Below, piece by piece: positions 8,176-15,810 of a DNA stretch of 64,000 nt; position 1 is the first letter of the stretch, and the number at the start of each line of letters is the position of its first letter. The stretch lies in assembly GCF_028330985.1 (NCBI RefSeq), contig NZ_JAQMUE010000019.1:1-64000 (forward strand), read 5' to 3'. The notes beneath the pieces are model-generated. The model saw only the letters and a list, made by a program, of their open reading frames with translations. It was not told the DNA's origin and did not search any database. The stretch is from Roseofilum reptotaenium CS-1145 (lineage in GTDB: Bacteria > Cyanobacteriota > Cyanobacteriia > Cyanobacteriales > Desertifilaceae). A program made the translations under genes and the position numbers.

Positions 8176-9807
8176 CTAGAAGAGAAATTGAGTTTTTTGC
8201 AAAATCCCCAATTTCAAATCCTCAATCGACAAAAACTTTGCCTCAAACAAAGCTAACATATCTTTCGGCTGAGGATTACCCCGGGATTCGCCCCTCATTC
8301 CCATCGCAATCAGCAAACCACAATAGCCTTGAGTTTTACGACACTGATCGTCCCAGTTTTGCCGATTTTTCTGGTATGTAGAATTGATTTCAAATTCATC
8401 AAATAAGTATAAGTCTCCATCTCCAGTTTGAAGAATTCCCAGATCAAAAGTTTTTTCTGTATAGGGATCTTCTCCCCCATTAAATCCAAGACCTTCCAAT
8501 CCATCAAAAGCTTCTAAATCTCGGATTAAGGTCTTGGCATTCCGTTTGCTGGTTTGAACAATCGCCACCGGTAATCCAGCTCCAACCCCTCGGATATGGT
8601 CTGGTGCAGCCGGGTGAAATTGAATCTGTTCGCGAATTGATTCCCAAGTTTCCCATCTAAGAATATCGAGACGACAGAGGGCGTTGTCGGGAATTAAATC
8701 ATACTGAAGAAGGGGGCCATCGAAATCCTCATCCTCTTCTTCATCTTCTTCTAAATCATTCATCATGGCATCAAGTTCTAGGGAAACTTCTGGCAGAGTT
8801 TCCACTTTAACCAAAAGGGAAGATTTTGACTCTTCAGCCGTTTTGGGTAAAGAAATGCGGTAGCGTTGGCTAAGGCTTTCAAAAGACTCTGTATCGAGAG
8901 AGTTACGAGTGGATTTGAAAAATCGATGTAACGCTTCTAAAGCTACCATCATGGCTACTGGTTCTCGCTCATATAAGGTGGTGCGTAAGCCTTCGAGGGG
9001 ATGAATTACGCCGAAAGAGGCTTCAATTTCTGACCACGGGAGCAGCTCAAGAATACATTCTTCTTCAGCTAGATCGCTTAAAGGAGAATCGGGTTTTAGC
9101 TCAAAGGTCAGAAAAAAACAGTCTTGATGGAAGAGGGCACTTTCAATGTCTTCCATGGTGTTATGGTCGATCAAGGCTTGGCGAAATTGTTTGAGAGAGT
9201 CTAGGGAACGGTAGAGCAAAATTCCGTATTCTTCACCGAGCATTCCTAGGATAGAGACATAAAATTTCTCAATATCCCATTGATTCAATTGCACGGAAAT
9301 AATTTGATGTTCAGCTAGACTTTGCCATGGTTGAACTTGCCAAATTTTTTCAGCACTTTTAGATAAGGATGTGAGATATTTGGGCGCAATCTGAGGCGTT
9401 TGTTGGGTTACTTCTTCGGCCATTTGTTGAAAGAGATGTTCGATGAGAGGTAACTGGGGCCGATATTCAATATCAATGTCTAGGTCTTGTAATACCCCTC
9501 GCAGATAAAATTGAATTTCGCGATCGCACACTACAATTTTTTTGGGCCGACTCGGTTGACTGGGAGCTGGTGGCGCTTCCATTGCCTTGAGGAGCGCTCG
9601 GACAAGGGCCTCTGGTCCGGTTTGAGGATTCACCATTTCCATCGATCGCACCACCCCTTCTGAGCCATCTACCCATAAAATACATTCAGGCTGAAATCCT
9701 TCCTTTAGGGAAATTGGTATGATTCTTCGGTCTGCTTCCCAAATACTCTCTCCTGGTTGAGGTAGCTGTTGAAGACGGCGACAGGTGGAGGGGGTTAGGG
9801 TGATCAT
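8176..9807 (-). CDS. Conserved cyanobacterial protein (DUF6930-like)
   Basis: A 543-residue soluble protein with no signal peptide or membrane segment. The N-terminal part (CILWVDGSEGVVRSMEMVNP, then RPKKIVVCDREIQFYLRGVL) resembles DUF6930 proteins. Residues around 350-365 form an acidic run (NDLEEDEEEDEDFDG). The C-terminal part has an IRGVGAGLPVAIVQTSKRN stretch and ends in YCGLLIAMGMRGES. The function is unknown in the family. It is a single-gene unit, convergent with putA; the region upstream separates it from divergent iscA. Confidence 0.6.
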   Translation of the reverse strand: MITLTPSTCRRLQQLPQPGESIWEADRRIIPISLKEGFQPECILWVDGSEGVVRSMEMVNPQTGPEALVRALLKAMEAPPAPSQPSRPKKIVVCDREIQFYLRGVLQDLDIDIEYRPQLPLIEHLFQQMAEEVTQQTPQIAPKYLTSLSKSAEKIWQVQPWQSLAEHQIISVQLNQWDIEKFYVSILGMLGEEYGILLYRSLDSLKQFRQALIDHNTMEDIESALFHQDCFFLTFELKPDSPLSDLAEEECILELLPWSEIEASFGVIHPLEGLRTTLYEREPVAMMVALEALHRFFKSTRNSLDTESFESLSQRYRISLPKTAEESKSSLLVKVETLPEVSLELDAMMNDLEEDEEEDEDFDGPLLQYDLIPDNALCRLDILRWETWESIREQIQFHPAAPDHIRGVGAGLPVAIVQTSKRNAKTLIRDLEAFDGLEGLGFNGGEDPYTEKTFDLGILQTGDGDLYLFDEFEINSTYQKNRQNWDDQCRKTQGYCGLLIAMGMRGESRGNPQPKDMLALFEAKFLSIEDLKLGILQKTQFLF

Positions 9808-9992
9808 AGGGTTGTGTCTAGCAATAGTATCAGTTCCAGGGTCTACATGGACTCTAGATCCTGATTTTAATCGCGATCGCGTGGCTCCTGGCCATTAAGT
9901 TTATGATTACCAGTGTAGCTTTCTCTGCTGCAAGGGGACTTGACTCGATACAATAAGAATTAAGTTGACATCAAGAGTTCAGGTATACAGCT

Positions 9993-10349
9993 ATGACCCA
10001 AACGATGGAGAGTTCTAAACGCGGCATCATGATGACGGATGCTGCTCTCGAGCAGGTGCAATCTTTACGAGAAAAGCAAGGCAACGATCTCTGCTTGCGT
10101 GTGGGGGTTCGTCAAGGGGGATGCTCTGGTCTGTCTTATACGATGGATTTTGAAACCGTCGATCAGATTAAAGACAATGATGAGGTCTTTGATTATGATG
10201 GCTTTAAGGTGATTTGCGATCCCAAGAGTATGCTCTATCTCTATGGATTGGTACTCGATTACAGTAATGCTCTGATTGGGGGCGGGTTCCAGTTTACCAA
10301 TCCCAATGCCACTCAATCCTGTGGTTGTGGTAGCTCTTTTTCTGCCTAG
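9993..10349 (+). CDS. iscA: HesB/IscA-family iron-sulfur assembly accessory protein
   Basis: A 118-residue A-type carrier protein that binds Fe or an Fe-S cluster and passes it to apo-enzymes in the cytoplasm. The three conserved cysteines are present: Cys44 in RQGGCSGLSY and Cys110/Cys112 in QSCGCGSSF. The length is normal for the family. The start ATG at 9993 gives a short N-terminal extension before the conserved MTDAALEQV; an internal ATG at 10029 or 10032 is the alternative. A TPR gene follows 100 bp downstream on the same strand, a neighbourhood I recall from other cyanobacteria. Confidence 0.88.
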   Translation: MTQTMESSKRGIMMTDAALEQVQSLREKQGNDLCLRVGVRQGGCSGLSYTMDFETVDQIKDNDEVFDYDGFKVICDPKSMLYLYGLVLDYSNALIGGGFQFTNPNATQSCGCGSSFSA

Positions 10350-10449
10350 AGTTTAAGTGCCCATTTTCTGTTAAACTATGTGGTTGGTCAAATTCAGGTA
10401 CGCTTAAGCCTGGATTTGACCCAATTAATGTTTTGCACCTAAGCCGGTT

Positions 10450-10872
10450 ATGACTCAGACAGCAGAAGACTTGTTTAATGAAGGGATTGAACGCTACAAG
10501 AAGGGAGAAAGTCCCGCTACGTTGATTCCCTTGTTTAAGGATATTTGCGATCGCGCCCCCAAACAAAGTACCGCCTGGACTTGTTTGGCTTGGTTATACT
10601 TACTCGAAGATAAACCCAAATCAGCTTATAAGGCTGCTCAGAAAGCGATCAAACTCAATCCTGAAGACCCCCAAGCGAGGGTCAATATGGCAGCCGCGAT
10701 GCTGGAAACAAATAAAAGTGGAGTCCGTGAACATATTGATATGGCCCAGCGTTTGATTATGGCCGTCTCGGAATATCGCCAGGAAATTGAAGAGAATTGT
10801 AAAGAAGGATTAAGCAGAAAACCCGACTGGCAAAACCTCCAAAGAATATATGATTGGCTATTTTCGAGTTAA
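10450..10872 (+). CDS. TPR-repeat protein downstream of iscA
   Basis: A 140-residue protein with about three tetratricopeptide helices-pairs; the clearest TPR is TAWTCLAWLYLLEDKPKSAY followed by AAQKAIKLNPEDPQARVNMA. The C-terminus is helical and ends WQNLQRIYDWLF. TPRs mediate protein-protein contacts; the partner is unknown. Position behind iscA suggests, but does not prove, a role in Fe-S protein handling. The initiator ATG follows GCCGGTT with no strong Shine-Dalgarno sequence. Confidence 0.75.
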   Translation: MTQTAEDLFNEGIERYKKGESPATLIPLFKDICDRAPKQSTAWTCLAWLYLLEDKPKSAYKAAQKAIKLNPEDPQARVNMAAAMLETNKSGVREHIDMAQRLIMAVSEYRQEIEENCKEGLSRKPDWQNLQRIYDWLFSS

Positions 10873-11086
10873 ATCAAGGCTTGTGGGATTTATAAACGGA
10901 AATAACTAGGTAATTATTCTGATTCAATAATCGTATAAAACTTCATGATTATATACAGAATTTAACCCACTTTCCCGATTTCTAATGATAAGATTTGATG
11001 AACTCAGACATAAGGTTAATATATCAACCTGTCTGAGGGCATATATTTTTTAACATGAAGTCAATTAAGAAAGGAGTCAGGATATT

Positions 11087-11284
11087 ATGCCAGTTGATAG
11101 TAAAGTAGCCATTAAACCTGAAACCCGTAACCACAAAGGGTTCTTTGTCCAAGAAGCTGAATATAAGCTGATGGGAATTGCTGATTCTGGATGGGCGCTT
11201 ATTTGTCTGGACGATGCCGTTTGTCATTATGTTGATCCCGATGATTTACAAGCCCTCATCGATGCGAATGGTGGCTTAGAATAA
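11087..11284 (+). CDS. Small conserved-looking hypothetical protein
   Basis: A 65-residue protein (MPVDSKVAIKPETRNHKG to LIDANGGLE) with a strong ribosome binding site (AAAGGAG, 11 bases before the ATG) and a rho-independent terminator 40 bp after the stop, so it is very probably expressed as a monocistronic unit. The sequence is compact and beta-rich (GFFVQEAEYKLMGIADSGWA). I do not recognise a family. It might be a small regulatory or assembly protein, but nothing in the sequence specifies which. Confidence 0.7.
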   Translation: MPVDSKVAIKPETRNHKGFFVQEAEYKLMGIADSGWALICLDDAVCHYVDPDDLQALIDANGGLE

Positions 11285-11322
11285 GCTCATTCTCTGTTTT
11301 GTGAGTATTGAATAGTCAGGAT

Positions 11323-11354
11323 GGCTGTACTGAGTTAGTGCAGTCTATTTTTTT
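11323..11354 (+). terminator. Rho-independent terminator
   Basis: Stem GGCTGTACT / AGTGCAGTC (two G-U wobbles in RNA), loop GAGTT, then TATTTTTTT. It lies 38 bp after the 65-residue gene and ends its transcript. Confidence 0.75.
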
Positions 11355-11370
11355 ATTTCTCCTAGTTACG

Positions 11371-11402
11371 ACTGCTGGTTGAGCGGAGTCGAAACCAGCA
11401 GT
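11371..11402. repeat. Hairpin with GAGCGGAGTCGA loop (copy 1)
   Basis: Perfect 10-bp arms ACTGCTGGTT / AACCAGCAGT enclose the 12-nt loop GAGCGGAGTCGA. It lies just beyond the stop of the convergent GIY-YIG gene. Copy 2 at 11809-11836 has the same loop with different arms. Confidence 0.8.
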
Positions 11403-11404
11403 CA

Positions 11405-11740
11405 TCAAATACTATCCTCACTCTCCATTTCGTTCTCGATCGCCAAATTCTGGTAATGCGAATCATTTTGACACTCAGCTAAAATATGGAGTCGATCCCA
11501 ATCACTATTGATCAAAGCCATTTTTTTAGCTCGACTCCATCCCTGAACTTGCTTTTCTCGATAAAAAGCATCATCCACACGATCGTAATGTTGGGCATAG
11601 ACAAGTTTTACAGGTAAACGTTTGCTGGTATAGTTTGCCCCTAAACCATTTTCATGTTGCCAAAGACGCAGAGGTAAGTTTTGGGTACTGCCTGTGTAGA
11701 AAGAATTATCACAACATTGCAGAATATACAGATAAGCCAT
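11405..11740 (-). CDS. GIY-YIG nuclease-family protein (UPF0213/YhbQ-like)
   Basis: A 111-residue single-domain GIY-YIG protein. Residues 2-17 (AYLYILQCCDNSFYTG) carry the divergent GIY..YTG core; QHENGLGANYTSKRLPVKLV and YREKQVQGWSRAKK contain the conserved Arg/Lys and catalytic Glu positions. Stand-alone members of this family are small DNA-repair or uncharacterised nucleases. I chose the ATG at 11740 because the longer reading (from 11788) adds 16 residues not found in the family. It is flanked by two hairpin repeats with identical loops. Confidence 0.85.
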   Translation of the reverse strand: MAYLYILQCCDNSFYTGSTQNLPLRLWQHENGLGANYTSKRLPVKLVYAQHYDRVDDAFYREKQVQGWSRAKKMALINSDWDRLHILAECQNDSHYQNLAIENEMESEDSI

Positions 11741-11808
11741 AGATTGAGATAGTGGATAAAACCTCAATGATTTCCTAGAGATTACCAATTTCCTGAGCAG
11801 AGCTGAAG

Positions 11809-11836
11809 AGTTCCCTGAGCGGAGTCGAAGGGAACT
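11809..11836. repeat. Hairpin with GAGCGGAGTCGA loop (copy 2)
   Basis: Perfect arms AGTTCCCT / AGGGAACT surround the loop GAGCGGAGTCGA, identical to the loop of the hairpin at 11371-11402. It lies between the GIY-YIG and brnA genes. Confidence 0.8.
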
Positions 11837-11858
11837 TTCTCCTCACAATAATTTGCGA

Positions 11859-12086
11859 TTACAACGCTCTTTCGAGTCGTTCAGCAATCCACACTTTAAT
11901 CAATGACTGTCGTGTTATCCCCAACCGTCTCGCTTCGAGATCGAGTCCTTTGATCATCCACTCTGGAAAATCAACATTTACCCTTTCCTGCGTCAACTCA
12001 CCCCGTCGTGCTTGACTCAGATCCAGGTATTCAACAATATCTTCTTCACCTTGGTCAAACTTTTCATCAAAGGTCTTAGCTTTCAT
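11859..12086 (-). CDS. brnA: BrnA-type antitoxin
   Basis: A 75-residue protein ending in a ribbon-helix-helix-like segment (ERVNVDFPEWMIKGLDLEAR then RLGITRQSLIKVWIAERL), the DNA-binding and dimerising part of BrnA/CopG antitoxins. It would bind and neutralise the upstream BrnT toxin and repress the shared promoter. Its start overlaps the toxin stop by 11 bp; toxin first, antitoxin second is the standard BrnT/BrnA order. Confidence 0.85.
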   Translation of the reverse strand: MKAKTFDEKFDQGEEDIVEYLDLSQARRGELTQERVNVDFPEWMIKGLDLEARRLGITRQSLIKVWIAERLERAL

Positions 12087-12336
12087 AAAGTTCTATCTCC
12101 TGTTTTCGCGAACGTCGAACTGAGATGATGCGTATTTTGCTCTCTCTGTAAGTAATAACGGCTGACCAGCATTTTCCTCCAATTTGCCCGATGACTAAAA
12201 AGCGAGGCTCATCCTCTGTGCGAGCTGGGATCTCTAACTGTCCTGGATCGTCCCAAAGCTCTTGGGCTTCTACAAAGTTAATCCCATGCTTGGATTTATT
12301 TCTTTCACTCTTGTGATGATCAAACTCAAACTCCAT
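12076..12336 (-). CDS. brnT: BrnT-family ribonuclease toxin
   Basis: An 86-residue toxin starting MEFEFDHHKSERNKSKHGI and containing FVEAQELWDDPG, RFLVIGQIGGKCWSAVITY and IRIISVRRSRKQEIELYE, the recognised BrnT pattern of a compact RelE-like RNase fold. It would cleave cellular RNA when the antitoxin is lost. The ATG at 12336 is the family start; the open frame runs further upstream through non-homologous sequence. A 28-bp perfect palindrome lies about 90 bp upstream, beyond any obvious operator position. Confidence 0.87.
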   Translation of the reverse strand: MEFEFDHHKSERNKSKHGINFVEAQELWDDPGQLEIPARTEDEPRFLVIGQIGGKCWSAVITYRESKIRIISVRRSRKQEIELYES

Positions 12337-12424
12337 AGGTTTCAGCAGTGTTTTTTGCGCCAATAGGCAATCGCCTATTATATTATATGAAATGCATTTA
12401 TTTATGCTATACATCACCATCATG

Positions 12425-12452
12425 GTAGAGACAAGGCATGCCTTGTCTCTAC
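12425..12452. repeat. 28-bp perfect palindrome
   Basis: GTAGAGACAAGGCA is followed directly by its reverse complement, with no loop. It sits between divergent brnT and the 83-residue membrane protein gene. Palindromes starting GTAGAGAC are common interspersed repeats in cyanobacteria; a regulatory role here is unproven. Confidence 0.85.
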
Positions 12453-12482
12453 AGTACGCATTTGTAGTAAGCATTTAAAGGT

Positions 12483-12734
12483 ATGAAAGAGAAACTCTTA
12501 AACGGACTCAACACCGTTTTAACCATTAACTTATTTTTTGTCTTATTTAGCTTTGGGTGGTTTGCGATCGCCCTTTTGGGTCGCTCCATAAATATTCCAC
12601 TGGGCTTTGATATCTGGTATAAATTATGGGAACCCGTGTTTACTCCGGCAATCGGCATCCTCATGGCTGGATCTATTGCCAGTGGTGTCATCAGTTGGAT
12701 TAACCGGCGATTAAATCCGGAATCTAAATCTTAA
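12483..12734 (+). CDS. Small two-helix membrane protein
   Basis: An 83-residue protein with two predicted membrane helices, about 12-33 (VLTINLFFVLFSFGWFAIAL) and 52-72 (FTPAIGILMAGSIASGVISW), and a basic C-terminus (INRRLNPESKS). It ends four bases before the CobA-HemD gene, so the two are likely co-transcribed. I recognise no family function; a role with tetrapyrrole synthesis is only suggested by position. Confidence 0.65.
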   Translation: MKEKLLNGLNTVLTINLFFVLFSFGWFAIALLGRSINIPLGFDIWYKLWEPVFTPAIGILMAGSIASGVISWINRRLNPESKS

Positions 12735-12737
12735 CCC

Positions 12738-14228
12738 ATGGTTGGTAAAGTTTATTTAGTGGGTGCAGGATTAGGCAGTCTCGACACGCTCACCCTACGG
12801 GCTTATACTCTCCTGAAACAGGCTGATGTCGTTATTTATGATGCGCTAGTCGATCCTCGTTTATTTGCCGAAGTGCGATCGCACTGTTTGCTCCTCGATA
12901 TGGGAAAACGGGGAGGTAAACCCAGTGCCTCCCAAAGCAGCATTAATCAAGCGCTAATCTATTACTGTCAACAGGGAAACCAAGTGGTACGCCTCAAAAG
13001 TGGTGACCCCCTGATTTTTGGTCGTAGTGGTTCGGAACTGCAAGCGCTAATGGAGCAAAATTGCCCAGTAGAAATTGTTCCCGGACTTTCTTCTGCCATT
13101 GCTGCGCCGACTTTAGCGGGTATTGCGCTCACCGATCCGATTTTAAGTCAAGGCTTTACGGTTGTCACTGCTCACGATCCAAGTCTTTTAAATTGGGCAG
13201 TTTTAGCGCAGATGGAAACCCTTGCAATCCTGATGGGAACCCGTCAACTTGCGGAGATTATCTGTCAACTTAGTAACCAAGGTAAACATCCAGATACCCC
13301 AATTGCAATTATCCGTTGGGCGGGATTTCCAGAGCAACAGATTTGGCAAGGCAGATTACGAAATATTATGGAACTGACGGCAGGTCAAAGCTTGTCCCCA
13401 GCAGTGATTATTATAGGAAAAGTCGTTGAAGCGCGATCGCATTACTCTGTTGATTCTATGTCCCTATCCCAGCACACTATTTTAGTCACCCGTTCGGCAG
13501 GTCAATCGAGTCAATTTACGCAACTGTTACAACAACAGGGAGCTAGAGTGATTGAAATGCCCGCCTTAGAGATTGTAGCACCTTCGAGTTGGGAAGGGTT
13601 GGATGGGGCGATCGCCAATTTATCCACCTTTAACTGGCTTATCCTCACCTCCAGTAACGCCGTTGACTACTTCTTTCAACGTCTCCAGCACCATCACCTC
13701 GACAGTCGCGCCCTTGCGGGAATTAAAATCGCCGTAGTTGGCAAAAAAACCGCCACCAGCTTACGCCAACAAGGACTCGAACCCGATTATATTCCCCCCA
13801 ACTTTATCGCCGATGCCCTAGTGGAGCATTTTCCCGAACCCTTATCTGGAAAAAGCCTTCTCTTTCCCCGCGTCGAAACCGGAGGGCGAGAAGTCCTCGT
13901 TCAAGAATGCACTGCTCAAGGCGCTCGTGTAACGGAAGTTGCCGCCTATCAATCCCAATGTCCTCAAACCATTCCCCCAGAAGCGTTAAACGCCCTCCAA
14001 AATCAACAAATCACGGTGATTACCTTCGCCAGTTCCAAAACCGTTAAAAACACCGTTCAAATGCTCAATCAAACCGGTGAAATTTCCCTCAATTCCGTTT
14101 GTATCGCCTCTATCGGTCCCCAAACCTCCAAAACCTGTCAAGATCTCCTAGGGCGCGTCGATATTGAAGCCAAAGAATATACTTTAGACGGATTGACCGA
14201 GGCGATCGTAAAATGGGCAAAGCATTAA
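12738..14228 (+). CDS. cobA-hemD: Uroporphyrinogen-III C-methyltransferase / uroporphyrinogen-III synthase fusion
   Basis: A 496-residue two-domain enzyme. Residues 1-232 are a SUMT (CobA) methylase: VYLVGAGLGSLDTLTLRA near the start, VVRLKSGDPLIFGRSGSE, and PVEIVPGLSSAIAAP. It makes precorrin-2 for sirohaem and cobalamin. Residues about 240-496 are a HemD domain (TILVTRSAGQSSQF, WLILTSSNAVDYFF, VITFASSKTVKN) that cyclises hydroxymethylbilane. The fusion supplies uroporphyrinogen III and commits it to the sirohaem/B12 branch. Other cyanobacteria often have separate genes. It follows the small membrane protein by three bases. Confidence 0.92.
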   Translation: MVGKVYLVGAGLGSLDTLTLRAYTLLKQADVVIYDALVDPRLFAEVRSHCLLLDMGKRGGKPSASQSSINQALIYYCQQGNQVVRLKSGDPLIFGRSGSELQALMEQNCPVEIVPGLSSAIAAPTLAGIALTDPILSQGFTVVTAHDPSLLNWAVLAQMETLAILMGTRQLAEIICQLSNQGKHPDTPIAIIRWAGFPEQQIWQGRLRNIMELTAGQSLSPAVIIIGKVVEARSHYSVDSMSLSQHTILVTRSAGQSSQFTQLLQQQGARVIEMPALEIVAPSSWEGLDGAIANLSTFNWLILTSSNAVDYFFQRLQHHHLDSRALAGIKIAVVGKKTATSLRQQGLEPDYIPPNFIADALVEHFPEPLSGKSLLFPRVETGGREVLVQECTAQGARVTEVAAYQSQCPQTIPPEALNALQNQQITVITFASSKTVKNTVQMLNQTGEISLNSVCIASIGPQTSKTCQDLLGRVDIEAKEYTLDGLTEAIVKWAKH

Positions 14229-14232
14229 CCCT

Positions 14233-14580
14233 GTGACAAACGTATTTATAGATAACAGAAAAATTGATCATCTATTTAATTATCAGATTGCACCAGATAA
14301 CCACAACAGTCCTCAGGCTATTCAAAATGTACAACAGCTACAGAGACTTGGTTTTTATGATAATCTAGAAAGTAGAGAAATCGTTGAACACCATCTCGAT
14401 CAAGTAGTTCAAGAGAACTCCAATATAATTGATGATCGGGAAAACCAGTATGGTAAGTTTGAAGATAGAGAATCTTTACTATCCGGGCCTTCAGGAAAAT
14501 TTGTCAAAATAATGAGTTCATGGCAAGTTATGCCAGATAGAACTCGCAGATTGGTCAGCGCCAAACTGTTTGGAGGATAA
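14233..14580 (+). CDS. Stand-alone toxin-domain-like protein (DUF6883-like)
   Basis: A 115-residue protein with a GTG start, AT-rich compared with the upstream gene. The C-terminal pattern GPSGKFVKIMSSWQVMPD then RTRRLVSAKLFGG matches the SxWxIxPD...RLVT signature I associate with DUF6883 and similar domains found at the ends of polymorphic toxins. The N-terminal half (RKIDHLFNYQIAPDNHNSPQ) would correspond to the rest of that small domain. No secretion or RHS/filamentous-haemagglutinin module precedes it, so it may be an orphan toxin tip. The next gene, four bases on, is a good immunity candidate. Function is inferred only. Confidence 0.5.
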   Translation: MTNVFIDNRKIDHLFNYQIAPDNHNSPQAIQNVQQLQRLGFYDNLESREIVEHHLDQVVQENSNIIDDRENQYGKFEDRESLLSGPSGKFVKIMSSWQVMPDRTRRLVSAKLFGG

Positions 14581-14584
14581 AAAC

Positions 14585-14947
14585 ATGAAAACAATTGAAC
14601 TCAAGAACCATTTTGATGAACTAGACTTCTTAGAGTTTTTCTTAGTAGAACCCAAAGTTGCTCATCCTGAAGATGGCTATTGGTGTTATGAAGTTTCTGA
14701 TAGTGTTGGTTCGACATTAAAATTTGGTATCGATATTATTCAATCCTCTGTCCAAATCGAAATCAAAAAGTCGGATGCTATCCTTACATTATTAAGCTTT
14801 GAAGCCATTGAAAAAATTGAAATAGATGGATCTGGGAAAAAACTCAGCTTTTGTTTGCCAACCGAGAAATCCAATATCAAAACTCAGATTAAAGTTGAAA
14901 TTAGTCCCCAAATAAAAGTGTTTGGACATTCATTGAAAATCCAGTGA
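14585..14947 (+). CDS. Immunity-like small protein
   Basis: A 120-residue, acidic, probably beta-sheet-rich protein (LEFFLVEPKVAHPEDGYW, then SSVQIEIKKSDAILTLLSF). I chose the ATG at 14585 because GGAGG lies 9 bp upstream; a TTG at 14570 lies at that ribosome binding site. It begins four bases after the toxin-like gene, with which it is probably co-translated. Size, acidity and position fit an immunity protein. I do not recognise a named family. Confidence 0.5.
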   Translation: MKTIELKNHFDELDFLEFFLVEPKVAHPEDGYWCYEVSDSVGSTLKFGIDIIQSSVQIEIKKSDAILTLLSFEAIEKIEIDGSGKKLSFCLPTEKSNIKTQIKVEISPQIKVFGHSLKIQ

Positions 14948-14963
14948 ACTGGAAAATTAAAAG

Positions 14964-15638
14964 ATGAAATTACCTGAAGTTTTACTCAAGGATATTCACC
15001 AGGCAGTCGATCGCATCGAACAAGCTCATTCTCAAACTTCTGGCCGCAGTTTACTCGTTGCCATTAGCGGTATTGACGGCTCAGGCAAAGGTGTAATCAG
15101 CAACGAAATCGTCAGTGTTTTGAAAACCCGAAACCTCAACGTTGCCTTGATTGGACTCGATGTTTGGCATCATCCCCAAAGTATCCGATTTAGTTCAGAC
15201 AATCCAGCCCAACATTTTTACGATCATGCGTTTCGTTGGCAGGAACTGTTTAACTCCTTGATTCTGCCCCTGAAGCAGAACCAATCAATTGACTTGCAAG
15301 CAAAATCCCTAGATCTAAAAACCGATCGATTTTACGACGATACTTATGAGTTCAAAGATATAGATATCATCCTCTTTGAAGGGATTTTTATCTTCAAGAA
15401 ACCCTGGATTGATGAATACGATCTGAAGATTTGGGTCGATTGTAGTTTTGACACTGCCTTGAATCGAGCCTTATCCAGAGGACAAGAAGGTTTAGGAGAA
15501 GAAGAAACGATTCGCGATTTTCAAACCATCTATTTTCCAGCTCAGAGGATTCATTTTGAGCGAGATAATCCGACAGCATCGGCTTCATTGATTATCAATA
15601 ATGATTTGAAAAGAAAATCCTATGAGTTCCCAACCTGA
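14964..15638 (+). CDS. Uridine-kinase-like P-loop kinase
   Basis: A 224-residue P-loop NTPase. Walker A is SGIDGSGKG (35-43); LIGLDVWHHP follows, as in uridine kinases and phosphoribulokinase, then DIILFEGIFIF (Walker-B-like) and a lid region rich in Arg (NRALSRGQEGLGEEETIRDF). Family members phosphorylate nucleosides or other small hydroxylated substrates; the substrate here is unknown. Its 3' end overlaps the next small ORF by 17 bp, which in turn overlaps the FGE-like gene, so the three look translationally coupled. It lies in the AT-rich island. Confidence 0.8.
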   Translation: MKLPEVLLKDIHQAVDRIEQAHSQTSGRSLLVAISGIDGSGKGVISNEIVSVLKTRNLNVALIGLDVWHHPQSIRFSSDNPAQHFYDHAFRWQELFNSLILPLKQNQSIDLQAKSLDLKTDRFYDDTYEFKDIDIILFEGIFIFKKPWIDEYDLKIWVDCSFDTALNRALSRGQEGLGEEETIRDFQTIYFPAQRIHFERDNPTASASLIINNDLKRKSYEFPT

Positions 15639-15810
15639 AAAACAAAATGTTAACTCTCTACCACTCCCGAATTCTCCATTGAGTACCCTAGATATTCTCA
15701 AAGAATCTGGATTGATCGGTTGCATTAGTGCAGAGCCAAAAATTTCTACTCATTATAAATTTGCTCTACAAGAAGAATTAGACTCGAAATATGATCGATT
15801 TATCAGATAA
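15622..15810 (+). CDS. Small hypothetical protein bridging kinase and FGE-like genes
   Basis: A 62-residue ORF, starting inside the kinase gene and ending 20 bp inside the FGE-like gene. The C-terminal half (LDILKESGLIGCISAEPKIS then ALQEELDSKYD) resembles short antitoxin-like proteins that end in a conserved acidic helix. The overlap on both sides supports a genuine gene, although its start is uncertain and no strong ribosome binding site is visible. Function unknown. Confidence 0.55.
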   Translation: MSSQPEKQNVNSLPLPNSPLSTLDILKESGLIGCISAEPKISTHYKFALQEELDSKYDRFIR

